A stretch of DNA of 64,000 bases from an uncultured Lachnospiraceae bacterium (GCA_947177165.1 CAMWTP010000029.1:1-64000), one strand, 5' to 3'; positions 1 through 9,381 are shown, counted from the first letter of the stretch. Translations and numbers: made by a program. Notes: generated by a model from the letters alone, not told the origin.

Positions 1-17
1 AAAGGAGGGTATTTACA

Positions 18-983
18 GTGTTGGCATTTGATTTTGACAGTCCAAATATTGAAGTGGCAGAAATCTCTGAGGACAAAAGGTATGGTAGATTTATCGTGGA
101 GCCTTTGGAGAGAGGATACGGAATTACACTGGGTAATTCTCTTAGAAGAATTATGCTTGCTTCCCTACCTGGTGCAGCTGTAAGTCAGGTTAAGATTGAT
201 GGTGTTCTGCATGAGTTCAGTTCGATTCCGGGAGTGAAGGAAGATGTGACGGAAATCATCATGAATCTTAAGAGTCTGGCGATCAAAAACAGCTGCGAGA
301 CGGATGAAGTAAAAAAGGCAATTATCGATTTCGAGGGTGAAGGTGTTGTCAGGGCGTCTGACATTCAGGTTGATCAGGATATTGAGATCATGAATCCGGA
401 TCAGGTCATCGCGACATTGAATGGCGGCAAGGACAGTAAACTTTACATGGAAATAATCATTACAAAGGGTAGGGGCTATATCAGCGCAGATAAAAATAAG
501 AGCGAGGATTTGCCAATCGGTGTCATAGCTGTGGACTCTATATACACTCCTGTAGAGAGGGTAAATGTTACCGTAGAAAATACCCGTGTAGGTCAGATTA
601 CTGACTATGATAAACTTACGTTGGATGTTTATACAGATGCTACTTTAGCGCCAGATGAGGCAGTGAGTCTCGCTGCTAAGGTGTTGAGCGAACATTTAAA
701 ACTTTTCATCAATCTCTCTGAGAATGCGAAGAATGCGGAAGTCATGATCGAGAAGGAGGACGATGAGAAGGAGAAAGTGCTCGAGATGAGCATCGACGAG
801 CTTGAGTTATCAGTTCGTTCTTACAACTGTCTGAAGAGGGCAGGTATCAATACCGTCGAGGAGTTGACGAACCGTACATCGGAAGATATGATGAAGGTCC
901 GCAACCTGGGACGCAAGTCTCTGGACGAGGTATTGGCTAAGTTAAAGGAGTTGGGCTTACAGCTGAATCCGATTGAAGACTAG
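18..983 (+). CDS. rpoA: DNA-directed RNA polymerase subunit alpha
   Basis: Alpha subunit of RNA polymerase; its dimer nucleates core enzyme assembly and its C-terminal domain contacts UP elements and activators. The protein is 321 residues, close to the usual firmicute length. The N-terminal dimerisation domain (about 1-230) contains the LGNSLRR and LPGAAV segments. The C-terminal helix-hairpin-helix domain (about 255-315) has the [10 protein letters not shown] and [11 protein letters not shown] signatures. The start is GTG at 18, nine bases after an AAAGGAGG site at the very edge of the window; TTG at 21 is an alternative. It is followed by rplQ, the standard end of the alpha operon. Confidence 0.98.
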   Translation: MLAFDFDSPNIEVAEISEDKRYGRFIVEPLERGYGITLGNSLRRIMLASLPGAAVSQVKIDGVLHEFSSIPGVKEDVTEIIMNLKSLAIKNSCETDEVKKAIIDFEGEGVVRASDIQVDQDIEIMNPDQVIATLNGGKDSKLYMEIIITKGRGYISADKNKSEDLPIGVIAVDSIYTPVERVNVTVENTRVGQITDYDKLTLDVYTDATLAPDEAVSLAAKVLSEHLKLFINLSENAKNAEVMIEKEDDEKEKVLEMSIDELELSVRSYNCLKRAGINTVEELTNRTSEDMMKVRNLGRKSLDEVLAKLKELGLQLNPIED

Positions 984-1194
984 TGCGGATGAAGATGCAG
1001 GCTGAACAGATACACAGATGCGGTAATTCCAAAGCGTTCGCGTTTGTGCTCAAAGATGGAATATATTAATCAACATTTGATAAGTAAGTCCAAAGGGCGT
1101 TGTCATTTGTTCCACCAATGAGGGTAGCCTACATAATGTCAGTGTGTTGCTGCATTTTGCAGGTGATGTGTCCTCACAATGAAAGGAGCCAGTT

Positions 1195-1737
1195 ATGGCA
1201 GGTTATAGAAAACTCGGAAGAACATCGGATCAGAGAAAGGCATTATTAAGAGGCCAGGTTACATCACTGATTGCCAGCAAGGATGGCAGAATCATCACAA
1301 CAGAGGCGAGAGCGAAGGAAGTTCAGAAGATCGTGGAAGGTCTCATCGCGTTGGCTGTGAAGGAAAAAGATAACTATGAGATGGTGAAGGTCACAGCTAA
1401 GGTTGCCAGAAAAGACAAGGATGGCAAGAGAGTGAAAGAGGTGAAGGACGGTAAGAAAGTTACTGTCTATGATGAAGTAGAGAAGGAAATCAAGAAAGAT
1501 CTGCCTTCAAGACTTCATGCGAGACATCAGATGCTCAAGGTATTATATACAGTCAAGGAAGTTCCGACAAAGAATGCCGGCAAGAAGAGAAATACAAAGG
1601 AGCTCGATCTTGTGGCAAAATTATTTGATGAAATTGCACCAAAGTATGTTGGACGCAATGGTGGATATACCAGAATCATCAAGATCGGTCAGCGTAAGGG
1701 CGATGGTGCTATGCAGGTAGTACTGGAACTGGTATAA
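1195..1737 (+). CDS. rplQ: 50S ribosomal protein L17
   Basis: Large-subunit ribosomal protein L17, located near the peptide exit tunnel. The N-terminus ([16 protein letters not shown]) and C-terminus ([17 protein letters not shown]) match the family closely. The protein has 180 residues against about 120 in Bacillus. The extra length is a lysine-rich insertion at about residues 59-104, between the first helical part and the LHARHQ segment. I recall such insertions in Lachnospiraceae L17. A GAAAGGAG site precedes the ATG. It lies 211 bp after rpoA, a gap in which no gene is visible, and is followed by a clear terminator. Confidence 0.97.
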   Translation: MAGYRKLGRTSDQRKALLRGQVTSLIASKDGRIITTEARAKEVQKIVEGLIALAVKEKDNYEMVKVTAKVARKDKDGKRVKEVKDGKKVTVYDEVEKEIKKDLPSRLHARHQMLKVLYTVKEVPTKNAGKKRNTKELDLVAKLFDEIAPKYVGRNGGYTRIIKIGQRKGDGAMQVVLELV

Positions 1738-1756
1738 CAGAAAATTGTATTTTTGG

Positions 1757-1782
1757 CGCTCCCATATTTTGGGAGCGTTTTT
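1757..1782 (+). terminator. Rho-independent terminator after rplQ
   Basis: An 8-bp perfect stem (1757-1764 with 1770-1777, CGCTCCCA/TGGGAGCG) with a 5-base loop is followed by five T. It sits 20 bp after the rplQ stop and ends the alpha operon. Confidence 0.9.
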
Positions 1783-1795
1783 GGCAATTAACGAT

Positions 1796-1860
1796 AGACA
1801 ATTATTCAGAAATACAGGAATGCATGTAGATAGGATGCCTATATTTCTGAATGGTTATCT
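1796..1860. repeat. Imperfect palindromic element (23-bp arms)
   Basis: Bases 1796-1818 and 1838-1860 are inverted copies matching at 19 of 23 positions, with a 19-bp centre that itself has GCAT/ATGC ends. The element lies between the rplQ terminator and the J-domain gene and has no T run, so it is not a typical terminator. It could be a small palindromic repeat or a leader hairpin. Confidence 0.5.
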
Positions 1861-1952
1861 GGAGATATCAGCCAAAGTAGCGGTAGTTGTCCATACACAG
1901 AAACTGTTAGGAAATAGCAAATTTTTTACGGTTTTTTGGAGGAATATGTGAT

Positions 1953-2687
1953 ATGACAAGAAAAGAGGCATGTTATTATCTGGGAATACGCGAGGATGCT
2001 GCGGAGGAACAGATCAAGAGGGCTTATCGATATAAGGCAAAGCTGTATCATCCTGATGTAAATCCGAATAGGAATGCACAGGAATATTATATCAAGGTGC
2101 AGGAGGCTTATGAGTATCTGATGAGCAATCCGAACGATATTTTTCCATCCAATGCGACAGCGAATACTGCTGCAGCTCAGGGGATGAATGGTAACAATCC
2201 GTTTTCGGCAAACAATCCAGGCGCAAATGTATATAATGCGTACACTGCCAATTATTTCGGTGCGAAAACGGTCAATGCCAGACCTGCTAAGGTCTATGCC
2301 AGCACAGCGACTGCAAAAGCAAGCTATAAGAAGCAGAAGGAGAAAGAGAAAGAGCGGGAAAAAATACAAAAATGGGATGAGGAGTACAAGAGCAATAAGC
2401 GGCGTCAGCAGCAGACACAGTTCTACGGAAAAGAGTACACAGACAGGATGACAGGGACATCCAAAAGCAAGGAGGACGAAATCCTTGAGAAGATACGGGC
2501 AATATGGCTTGCGGAGACAATTAAGCGGCAGATTGAATCAGACAGAGAACATAAAGAGGTATTGCAGCGGAGAAAGCTTTATCAGGCGTTTATGCAGCAG
2601 CAGATGGATGAGGATAGTGTGAAAAGAACTTCTAAGTCTGCAAAAGATACAGACAGGATGAAACAGGTTTCGCCTAAGAAATTCTGA
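1953..2687 (+). CDS. J-domain (DnaJ-like) protein
   Basis: A co-chaperone-type protein expected to stimulate the ATPase of an Hsp70 (DnaK). The J domain fills about residues 1-60 and has the invariant HPD loop (LYHPDVNPN), preceded by the basic helix II. The remaining 180 residues show no zinc-finger or DnaJ C-terminal domain. They run through an Asn/Ala-rich linker (about 60-110) into a highly charged, probably helical Lys/Glu/Gln-rich tail. The ATG at 1953 follows GGAGGA by 9 bases. It interrupts the usual rplQ-ecfA1 adjacency and has no dnaK beside it. Substrate and partner are unknown. Confidence 0.85.
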   Translation: MTRKEACYYLGIREDAAEEQIKRAYRYKAKLYHPDVNPNRNAQEYYIKVQEAYEYLMSNPNDIFPSNATANTAAAQGMNGNNPFSANNPGANVYNAYTANYFGAKTVNARPAKVYASTATAKASYKKQKEKEKEREKIQKWDEEYKSNKRRQQQTQFYGKEYTDRMTGTSKSKEDEILEKIRAIWLAETIKRQIESDREHKEVLQRRKLYQAFMQQQMDEDSVKRTSKSAKDTDRMKQVSPKKF

Positions 2688-2733
2688 GACAGCGCGCAGG
2701 GCAGTATTTTTCATAGATATATGGAGGGCAGGT

Positions 2734-3600
2734 ATGGGGATAATCAAAGTCAGGGATCTGGTTTATGAGTATATACGGCGCGACGAGGAAGGCAATGTGG
2801 AGGGTATCACCACTGCTGTGGATGACGTGAATCTTGACATCCGGCAGGGGGACTTCGTGGCGATACTGGGGCATAACGGTTCTGGTAAGTCGACACTGGC
2901 AAAGCATCTGAATGCGATTCTGTATCCTACAGAGGGAACGGTGTGGGTAGATGGAAAGGATACCAGGGACGATGCGGCAGTGTGGGATATCAGGCAGACG
3001 GCAGGGATGGTCTTTCAGAATCCCGACAACCAGATTATCGGTCAGATTGTTGAGGAGGATGTGGGATTTGGCCCTGAGAATATGGGGGTGCCGACGAAGG
3101 AGATCTGGGAGCGCGTGGAGGAAAGCCTGAAGGCAGTGGGAATGTATCAGTTTCGGAAGTTTTCTCCTAACAAATTATCCGGCGGACAGAAACAGAGAGT
3201 TTCCATAGCGGGAGTGATCGCCATGCATCCCAAATGCATTGTCCTCGACGAGCCGACTGCAATGCTCGACCCGCAAGGGCGCAAGGAGGTTATACGTGCG
3301 GTGAGGGCGCTGAACGATGTGGAGCGCATTACCGTGATACTGATTACCCACTACATGGAAGAAGTGATCTATGCGGATAAGGTTTACGTGATGGATAAGG
3401 GACAGATTACACTCCAGGGAACACCGCGTGAGGTGTTTTCTGAGGTGGAGCAGTTAAAAGAACTCAGACTCGATGTGCCGCAGGTGACATTATTGGCGCA
3501 TGAATTGCGTAAGGAAGGATTTCCCATGCCCAGGGGAGTGCTGACCAATCAGGAATTTCTGGAAGCGTTTGAGCGATGTACCGGTGAGACTGGAGCATAG
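2734..3600 (+). CDS. ecfA1: ECF transporter ATPase subunit A1
   Basis: One of the two ATPases of the energy-coupling factor module that drives uptake of vitamins and other micronutrients through exchangeable S components. Motifs are complete: Walker [10 protein letters not shown] (46-54), Q-loop FQNPDNQ (94-100), signature LSGGQ (148-152) and Walker B CIVLDEP (168-174), followed by an H-loop histidine in ITHYMEE. The length of 288 residues is normal. It is followed by ecfA2 and ecfT with short gaps, the shared-module arrangement of Firmicutes. No S component is encoded next to it, so it probably serves several S components encoded elsewhere. Confidence 0.96.
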   Translation: MGIIKVRDLVYEYIRRDEEGNVEGITTAVDDVNLDIRQGDFVAILGHNGSGKSTLAKHLNAILYPTEGTVWVDGKDTRDDAAVWDIRQTAGMVFQNPDNQIIGQIVEEDVGFGPENMGVPTKEIWERVEESLKAVGMYQFRKFSPNKLSGGQKQRVSIAGVIAMHPKCIVLDEPTAMLDPQGRKEVIRAVRALNDVERITVILITHYMEEVIYADKVYVMDKGQITLQGTPREVFSEVEQLKELRLDVPQVTLLAHELRKEGFPMPRGVLTNQEFLEAFERCTGETGA

Positions 3601-3635
3601 AATTTTGTGAGAAATCATGGGAAGGGTGGACAGAT

Positions 3636-4508
3636 ATGCCTATCATATTGGATAAAGTAAGTCACATATATGGGGAAGATACCGCGATGGCGGTGAGGGC
3701 TCTGGACAATATCAGTCTGGTGATACCGGATGGACAGTTTATCGGACTGATCGGTCACACAGGTTCCGGAAAGTCCACACTGGTTCAGCACCTCAACGGA
3801 CTGATGAAGGCGACTTCGGGAAATATTTATTTTAACGGGGAAGATATTGACGCGGAGGATTTTGATAAGAAAAAATTGCGCAGCAAGGTCGGGCTTGTAT
3901 TTCAATATCCGGAACATCAGCTTTTTGAGACAGATGTTTTTGCAGATGTGTGCTTTGGACCGAAAAATCTGGGATTATCGAAAAAGGAAATCGATCTGCG
4001 GGCGTATGAGGCATTAAAACTGGTGGGACTTGAGGATGAGTATTTTTATCAGTCGCCTTTTGATCTCTCAGGCGGGCAGAAAAGGCGCGTTGCGATTGCG
4101 GGAGTGCTTGCCATGAAGCCGGATGTGCTGATATTGGATGAGCCGACAGCAGGCCTCGATCCGAAGGGGCGTGATGAGATTCTTGACCAGATTTCCAAAT
4201 TGAAAAAGGAGACAGGTATCACGGTTTTATTAGTATCACACAGTATGGATGATGTGGCGAAATATGTCGACAGGATTATCGTCATGAATAAGGGCTGTGT
4301 GATGTATGACGACGAGCCGGGGGAAGTGTTCAGACACTATCAGGAGCTGGAGGAGATCGGACTTGCGGCGCCGCAGGTGACATACATTATGAAAGATTTG
4401 CGGAACCATGGCTATGATGTCAGTGATGAAGTTACAACGATCGAGGAAGCAAGAGATGAGATTAAAAGTTATTTAATAAGGCTTGCGGCAGCGCGAAAGG
4501 AAAGATAG
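3636..4508 (+). CDS. ecfA2: ECF transporter ATPase subunit A2
   Basis: Second ATPase of the energy-coupling factor module; it pairs with EcfA1 and docks on EcfT in the membrane. Walker A is GHTGSGKST (40-48), the Q-loop is FQYPEHQ, the signature LSGGQ is at 144-148 and Walker B VLILDEP ends near residue 170. The length of 290 residues fits the family. The gene starts 35 bp after ecfA1 and its stop is 10 bp before the ecfT start, so the three are very likely co-transcribed. Confidence 0.96.
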   Translation: MPIILDKVSHIYGEDTAMAVRALDNISLVIPDGQFIGLIGHTGSGKSTLVQHLNGLMKATSGNIYFNGEDIDAEDFDKKKLRSKVGLVFQYPEHQLFETDVFADVCFGPKNLGLSKKEIDLRAYEALKLVGLEDEYFYQSPFDLSGGQKRRVAIAGVLAMKPDVLILDEPTAGLDPKGRDEILDQISKLKKETGITVLLVSHSMDDVAKYVDRIIVMNKGCVMYDDEPGEVFRHYQELEEIGLAAPQVTYIMKDLRNHGYDVSDEVTTIEEARDEIKSYLIRLAAARKER

Positions 4509-4518
4509 GTGGCGGATT

Positions 4519-5346
4519 ATGCTTAGAGATATCACATTAGGACAATATTATCAGGCGGACTCCGTAATACACAGACTTGATCCCCGTGTGAAGCTTGGGA
4601 CAACGATTCTCTTTATCATCTCTCTGTTTGTATTTGACGGATTCTGGGGATATCTGGTGGCTGCATTGTTTCTTGCGCTCGTGATCAAGCTGTCAAAGGT
4701 TCCGTTCAAGTTCATGGTAAAGGGAATGAAATCGATTGTTTTTTTGTTGTCACTGACAATTATATTTAACTTATTCCTGACACCGGGAGAGCCGATTGTG
4801 CATGTCTGGAAGCTTACGATCACGCAGGAAGGACTCAGACTTGCGGTATTGCTGGCAATACGGTTAGGCTTTCTGATCATCGGTTCTTCTGTGATGACGC
4901 TCACGACGACGCCAAATCAGCTGACAGACGGACTCGAGAAGATGTTGAGGCCGTTGAATAAGATCAAAGTGCCGGTGCACGAGATTGCCATGATGATGTC
5001 GATTGCGCTCAGATTTATCCCTATCTTAATGGAGGAGACCGATAAAATCATGAAGGCGCAGCTTGCCAGGTGTGCTGATTTTGACAGCGGGAATCTGATC
5101 AAAAAAGCAAAGAGTCTGGTGCCTTTGCTGGTGCCGCTTTTCATATCAGCATTCCGGCGTGCCAATGACCTTGCCATGGCGATGGAGGCGCGCTGTTACA
5201 GGGGAGGAGACCATCGCACCAGGATGAAGCCGCTTCACTATGAAAAGAGAGATTATATCGCGTATGTGATTGTAATCTGTTATCTTGCGGGCGGGATCGC
5301 GGCAGGAAAACTGATGCCGGTATTGTTGGGGAGTCTGATAGTATAA
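4519..5346 (+). CDS. ecfT: ECF transporter transmembrane subunit T
   Basis: Membrane scaffold linking the EcfA ATPases to substrate-binding S components. The 275-residue protein has several hydrophobic segments (for example TTILFIISLFVF and FLLSLTIIFNLFL). It also carries the two coupling-helix regions that normally hold Ala-Arg-Gly motifs, here AQLARCADF and AMEARCYRGG. I chose ATG 4519, which follows an AGGTGGCGG site and encodes MLRDITLGQYY. An upstream in-frame start at 4483 would overlap ecfA2 by 26 bp. It ends the ecf cluster before truA. Confidence 0.94.
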   Translation: MLRDITLGQYYQADSVIHRLDPRVKLGTTILFIISLFVFDGFWGYLVAALFLALVIKLSKVPFKFMVKGMKSIVFLLSLTIIFNLFLTPGEPIVHVWKLTITQEGLRLAVLLAIRLGFLIIGSSVMTLTTTPNQLTDGLEKMLRPLNKIKVPVHEIAMMMSIALRFIPILMEETDKIMKAQLARCADFDSGNLIKKAKSLVPLLVPLFISAFRRANDLAMAMEARCYRGGDHRTRMKPLHYEKRDYIAYVIVICYLAGGIAAGKLMPVLLGSLIV

Positions 5347-5441
5347 TACCGATGGATGTTTCATCTGTCCGGATGGTTATGCGCGTTGTGTGATTTAATA
5401 CGGATTATGATGTGAGGAACTGCAGGAGGAGACAGGATAGA

Positions 5442-6200
5442 ATGAAACGGGTAATGCTGACTGTTGCCTACGACGGCACGAATTATCATGGATGGCAGCT
5501 TCAGCCGAATGTGACGACAATCGAGTCGGTGCTCAATGAAGCGCTGAGTGCTCTCTTGAGAGAAGATATCAGGGTGATCGGAGCGTCGAGGACCGACACC
5601 GGTGTGCATGCGCTCGGAAATATAGCGGTATTTGACACACAGGCGAGAATGCCTGCAGAAAAATTTTCCTATGCATTGAATCAGAGACTCCCTGAGGATG
5701 TGCGAATCCAGGCATCAAGGGAAGTGCCAGTTGATTTTCATCCCAGACGGCAGGACAGCAGGAAAACATATGAGTACAAGATATTGAACAGTGCGTTTCC
5801 GATGCCGGTATACAGGCTCTATTCACATTTCACCTATGTGCCGCTCGACATAGTGAAGATGCGGAGGGCGGCAGATTATTTGAAAGGCGAGCATGATTTT
5901 AGGAGCTTTTGCAGCGTGTATACGACAGCGGAAACGACAGTGAGGACGATCTATGATATCAATGTAGAAAAAGCAGGAGATCTGATCGCGATACAGGTGA
6001 CAGGCTCAGGGTTTTTATACAATATGGTCCGTATTATTGCAGGAACGTTGATGGAAGTGGGAAGAGGCAATCTGTCACCGGAGAAAATGGATGAAATTAT
6101 AGCAGCCTGTGACCGCACAAAAGCAGGACCAACGGCGCCCGCATGCGGACTGACTCTGGTAAAGTATGAATTTACAGGGGAAAATGGACAATCTGTTTAG
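5442..6200 (+). CDS. truA: tRNA pseudouridine(38-40) synthase
   Basis: TruA converts uridine to pseudouridine at positions 38-40 of the tRNA anticodon arm. The catalytic aspartate lies in GASRTDTGVHA, near residue 50. The N-terminus (LTVAYDGTNYHGWQ) and the FLYNMVRIIAGTL segment are diagnostic. The length is 252 residues. ATG 5442 follows AGGAGGA by 11 bases and matches the usual TruA N-terminus; an upstream in-frame start at 5412 would add ten unlikely residues. Its place between ecfT and rplM is the common firmicute order. Confidence 0.96.
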   Translation: MKRVMLTVAYDGTNYHGWQLQPNVTTIESVLNEALSALLREDIRVIGASRTDTGVHALGNIAVFDTQARMPAEKFSYALNQRLPEDVRIQASREVPVDFHPRRQDSRKTYEYKILNSAFPMPVYRLYSHFTYVPLDIVKMRRAADYLKGEHDFRSFCSVYTTAETTVRTIYDINVEKAGDLIAIQVTGSGFLYNMVRIIAGTLMEVGRGNLSPEKMDEIIAACDRTKAGPTAPACGLTLVKYEFTGENGQSV

Positions 6201-6281
6201 CAGGCGTGTAAAGGAGTGTGTGTACAGGATAAAAAGCGGGTGGCAGAGACGAGAATTGGGATAAATTTGGCAATTTGGGTC

Positions 6282-6310
6282 TTGACACACCAGGAACCGT
6301 ATAATATAAT
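6282..6310 (+). promoter_or_regulatory. Sigma-A promoter of rplM-rpsI
   Basis: TTGACA (6282-6287), a 17-bp spacer and TATAAT (6305-6310) form a consensus housekeeping promoter. A second TATAAT overlaps at 6300-6305. The predicted start is near 6317, giving a leader of about 177 nt. Confidence 0.9.
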
Positions 6311-6316
6311 AATTCA

Positions 6317-6493
6317 ATGTGGCGACATGTGATTGCATAATATCAAAGCCCCGATATTTGCAGAGGTGTCAGCCCGGGTATCTAGGTGACTTGTGAGTCT
6401 GTGTGGTGCGGTCCGGACATTCCGTATCAGTGGATTCAGGCAGGAATAACCGTCAAAGGAGAGCCGACAGGCTAAGTATATGGAGGTAACATA
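6317..6493 (+). promoter_or_regulatory. 5' leader of rplM, possible L13 autoregulatory leader
   Basis: A leader of about 177 nt separates the promoter from rplM. It contains local inverted repeats, including AGCC-gaca-GGCT about 10 nt before the ribosome binding site GGAGG and a GAC/GTC hairpin near 6390. Firmicute rplM transcripts often carry an L13-binding leader, so the same is plausible here. I could not check the family consensus, and no intrinsic terminator is visible in it. Confidence 0.4.
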
Positions 6494-6922
6494 ATGAAAA
6501 CATTTATGGCTAGCCCAGCTACAATTGATAGAAAGTGGTATGTAGTAGACGCTACTGGCATGACATTAGGACGCTTGGCATCAGAGGTTGCGAGCGTATT
6601 GAGAGGAAAGAAGAAGCCGATTTTCACTCCTCATATTGATACAGGTGATTATGTGATCATCATCAACGCTGAGAAGGTTGCAGTGACAGGCAAGAAGCTT
6701 GATCAGAAAGTTTACTATCATCACTCAGAGTATGTTGGCGGTATGAAGTCAGCGACTTTGAGAGAGAAGTTGAACAAGAGACCGGAAGAGGTGATCGAGC
6801 ATGCAGTTAAGGGTATGCTTCCCAAAGGACCTTTGGGACGTGAAATGTACAAGAAACTCTTCGTATATGCAGGACCTGAGCACAAGCATGCAGCTCAGAA
6901 GCCTGAGACATTGACATTTTAA
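6494..6922 (+). CDS. rplM: 50S ribosomal protein L13
   Basis: Large-subunit protein L13, an early assembly protein that binds 23S rRNA. The 142-residue protein has the typical start ([19 protein letters not shown]), the motif [14 protein letters not shown] and the [15 protein letters not shown] segment near the C-terminus. ATG 6494 follows a GGAGG site by 7 bases. It is the first gene of the L13-S9 operon and is preceded by a strong promoter and a long leader. Confidence 0.98.
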   Translation: MKTFMASPATIDRKWYVVDATGMTLGRLASEVASVLRGKKKPIFTPHIDTGDYVIIINAEKVAVTGKKLDQKVYYHHSEYVGGMKSATLREKLNKRPEEVIEHAVKGMLPKGPLGREMYKKLFVYAGPEHKHAAQKPETLTF

Positions 6923-6951
6923 TCAGTGTATAGATAAAGGAGGAAATGAAA

Positions 6952-7356
6952 ATGGCAAAAGCAGCAAATGCTTCTAGATATTATGGAACAGGTAGAAGAA
7001 AGAAATCGATCGCCAGAGTATATCTGACACCGGGTACAGGTAACATCACGATCAACAAGAGAGGGATTGACGACTATTTTGGGTTAGAGACACTGAAGGT
7101 TATCGTTCGTCAACCGCTGGCGGCTACAGATACTGTTGACAAGTTTGATGTTCTTGTAAACGTAAAGGGCGGCGGCTACACAGGACAGGCCGGCGCGATC
7201 AGACACGGTATCTCCAGAGCGTTATTGCAGGCGGATTCCGATTACAGACCAGTGCTCAAGAAGGAAGGTTTCCTTACACGTGATCCTCGTATGAAGGAGA
7301 GAAAGAAGTACGGTCTCAAAGCGGCCCGTCGCGCTCCGCAGTTCAGTAAGAGATAA
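6952..7356 (+). CDS. rpsI: 30S ribosomal protein S9
   Basis: Small-subunit protein S9, whose basic C-terminal tail reaches the P-site tRNA. Recognisable parts are [16 protein letters not shown] at the N-terminus, [19 protein letters not shown] in the middle and the terminal [16 protein letters not shown] tail. ATG 6952 lies 8 bases from AAAGGAGG. An in-frame ATG at 6946 is only 2 bases from it and is less likely. The second gene of the rplM operon, it starts 29 bp after rplM. Confidence 0.98.
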   Translation: MAKAANASRYYGTGRRKKSIARVYLTPGTGNITINKRGIDDYFGLETLKVIVRQPLAATDTVDKFDVLVNVKGGGYTGQAGAIRHGISRALLQADSDYRPVLKKEGFLTRDPRMKERKKYGLKAARRAPQFSKR

Positions 7357-7413
7357 TTTGTCCGTTTTATTGGAAATGGTCATATAATACAAATTGATTG
7401 AGATGTTTTTCGT

Positions 7414-7460
7414 GAGATGTTTTGAAAGAAATGATCTGTCGGGAAACATCTCTTTCGTTT
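7414..7460 (+). terminator. Possible weak terminator after rpsI
   Basis: GAGATGTTT (7414-7422) can pair with AAACATCTC (7444-7452), followed by TTTCGTTT. A second copy of the left arm at 7400-7408 could compete for pairing. The 21-base loop and interrupted T run make this weak. Confidence 0.35.
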
Positions 7461-7493
7461 ATAAGGGATACTTGGCAAAGAATCGGAAGGGGA

Positions 7494-7522
7494 TTGACTT
7501 TTGCACTTTAAAGTGATAAAAT
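7494..7522 (+). promoter_or_regulatory. Promoter with palindromic operator for the aldolase-like gene
   Basis: TTGACT (7494-7499), a 17-bp spacer and TAAAAT (7517-7522) make a good sigma-A promoter. The spacer contains a perfect 12-bp palindrome CACTTTAAAGTG at 7504-7515, a position where a bound repressor would block RNA polymerase. The regulator is unknown. Confidence 0.7.
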
Positions 7523-7587
7523 TTTTAAAGCTGTAATGCTATATTGAAGTTGGGACTGTAAATAAAGCAATGTAGGAGAAGAGGAAA

Positions 7588-8562
7588 ATGAAAGAGATTG
7601 TTAGTTTAATGGACTATCGTTCGAGCATCAAAGTGGTGGATGCGACATTGAGAGATGGCGGACTGGTAAATGACTTTTATTTTACAGATGAGTTTGTCAA
7701 GGCATTATATAGGGCAAATATCAAGGCCGGCGTGGACTATATGGAAATGGGGTATAAGGCATCAAGGGATATGTTTGACGAGAGCAAATTCGGCAAATGG
7801 AAGTTCTGTGACGATGACGATATCCGGGAGATCGTCGGGGATAACGATACGGATCTCAAGATTGCAGTCATGGCAGATGTCGGGAGATGCAATTACAAGA
7901 AAGATATTGTCAGCCGGTCAGAAAGCCCGATTGATCTGATTCGTGTTGCGACTTACCTGAACACAATACCTGCAGCGGCCGACATGATAGAGGATGCCAA
8001 AAAAAAAGGGTACGAGGTAAGCTGTAATATTATGGCGATATCCAGCGGACAGGAGAATGATCTGCGTGTGGCACTGGATATTTTGGGAAAAACTTCTGCA
8101 GACGTATTTTATATTGTCGACAGCTATGGTTCGCTGTATCCGGAGCAGATCGCGCGTATTGCGGACACTTATATGGAGTTTGCGGGCAAGTATGGCAAAA
8201 AGCTTGGCATCCATGCACACAACAATCAGCAGCTTGCATTTGCAAATACGATCGAGGCTGTCGGCGATGGCGTTGACTGGCTTGACGCCACGTACTCAGG
8301 TATGGGCAGAGGTGCGGGAAACTGTGCGATGGAGCTGCTGCTTGGCTTCCTGCACAATCCAAGATACAATAATTACTATGTAATCCAGTTTATCGAGCAG
8401 TATATGAATAAACTCAAGGAGGATGGTGTCGTGTGGGGATTTGATCTCCAGTATATGATGACGGGACTTCTGAACCAGCATCCAAGAACAGCGATACAGT
8501 TTACGAAGGATATGCGAAAAGATTACTCTGAATTTTATAAGGAAGTTATCGCACAGGATTAA
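7588..8562 (+). CDS. DRE-TIM (HMGL-like) aldolase family protein
   Basis: A 324-residue TIM-barrel enzyme of the HMG-CoA lyase / 4-hydroxy-2-oxovalerate aldolase superfamily. The metal-binding motif DATLRDGG sits at about residues 18-25 and the second metal-ligand motif GIHAHNN near residue 211. Members make or break carbon-carbon bonds next to a carbonyl using a divalent metal. There is no C-terminal regulatory domain like that of isopropylmalate synthase, so this is not LeuA. The real substrate cannot be read from the sequence. It has its own promoter and precedes an SDR and a thioredoxin-reductase-like gene. Confidence 0.85.
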   Translation: MKEIVSLMDYRSSIKVVDATLRDGGLVNDFYFTDEFVKALYRANIKAGVDYMEMGYKASRDMFDESKFGKWKFCDDDDIREIVGDNDTDLKIAVMADVGRCNYKKDIVSRSESPIDLIRVATYLNTIPAAADMIEDAKKKGYEVSCNIMAISSGQENDLRVALDILGKTSADVFYIVDSYGSLYPEQIARIADTYMEFAGKYGKKLGIHAHNNQQLAFANTIEAVGDGVDWLDATYSGMGRGAGNCAMELLLGFLHNPRYNNYYVIQFIEQYMNKLKEDGVVWGFDLQYMMTGLLNQHPRTAIQFTKDMRKDYSEFYKEVIAQD

Positions 8563-8577
8563 TATGTTTCATGGACA

Positions 8578-8602
8578 AGCCGCGGTGATCTGCGGCTGTT
8601 TC
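8578..8602 (+). terminator. Short GC hairpin after the aldolase-like gene
   Basis: AGCCGC (8578-8583) pairs with GCGGCT (8592-8597) and is followed by GTTTCC. It may be a weak terminator or a processing hairpin between the aldolase-like gene and the SDR gene. Confidence 0.35.
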
Positions 8603-8649
8603 CTTTGGCAGTGCATTGTATGAGACAACGGAAAGGAGAAATGATAGTA

Positions 8650-9381
8650 ATGTCTGGAGCGGACAGAAAAAAAGCGCTCGTCACGGGGGCATCAAGGGGG
8701 ATCGGGAAGGCGGTCGCATCGATGCTCGCGTCATTGGGATATGATTTATATATGACGTGTCACAGGAACGTAGAGCTGCTCAACAGTCTGGCAGAGGAAC
8801 TTCAGGGGAGGTATGGAATAAAATGTAACTGTTATGCTTTTCCGATTTCCAATGAGGAGAGCGTAATTGAAATGTTTCGTGACATTTCACATCTTGACGT
8901 TTTGATAAACAATGCAGGAATTTCTTATATCGGACTTTTGGCGGATATGACTTATCAGGAGTGGCATGAGATAATCGATACCAATTTAAGTGCATGCTTT
9001 TTGACATGCAAGTATGCTGTGCCGGAGATGGTGAGACGCCGTCAGGGGAAGATTGTCAACATTTCCTCCGTGTGGGGAAATGTCGGGGCATCGATGGAGG
9101 TGGCCTATTCTGCGTCGAAAGGCGGGGTGAATGCGTTTACGCGCGCGCTCGCAAAGGAGCTGGGACCTGTCAATATACAGGTGAATGCGGTCGCTTGCGG
9201 TGTGATTGACACGGATATGAACCGGTGCTTTGACGAGGAGGAGATGAAAACACTGGTGGATGAAATACCGGCTGACCGGATTGGACGTCCGGAGGAAGTA
9301 GCGGAGCTTGTGAAACTATTGTGCACTGGCAATGAGTATTTGACAGGGCAGGTCATAACATTAGACGGAGGTTGGACATGA
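8650..9381 (+). CDS. Short-chain dehydrogenase/reductase, YmfI-like
   Basis: A classical SDR oxidoreductase of 243 residues. It has the NAD(P) motif TGASRGIG, the NNAG motif and the catalytic triad: Ser in NISSVWG, with YSASK supplying Tyr and Lys. It resembles FabG. The SSVWGNVGAS segment also recalls clostridial proteins annotated as elongation factor P 5-aminopentanone reductase (YmfI), which complete EF-P modification. I favour that group over a fatty-acid enzyme because no fab genes are nearby. ATG 8650 is 11 bases from AAGGAG; the ATG at 8641 is only 2 bases away. Its stop overlaps the next start as ATGA. Confidence 0.8.
   Translation: MSGADRKKALVTGASRGIGKAVASMLASLGYDLYMTCHRNVELLNSLAEELQGRYGIKCNCYAFPISNEESVIEMFRDISHLDVLINNAGISYIGLLADMTYQEWHEIIDTNLSACFLTCKYAVPEMVRRRQGKIVNISSVWGNVGASMEVAYSASKGGVNAFTRALAKELGPVNIQVNAVACGVIDTDMNRCFDEEEMKTLVDEIPADRIGRPEEVAELVKLLCTGNEYLTGQVITLDGGWT

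Noticed and set aside
1745-1951. 68-codon open frame after rplQ
   Set aside because: It runs through the terminator and palindrome, lacks a ribosome binding site and has no plausible protein features.
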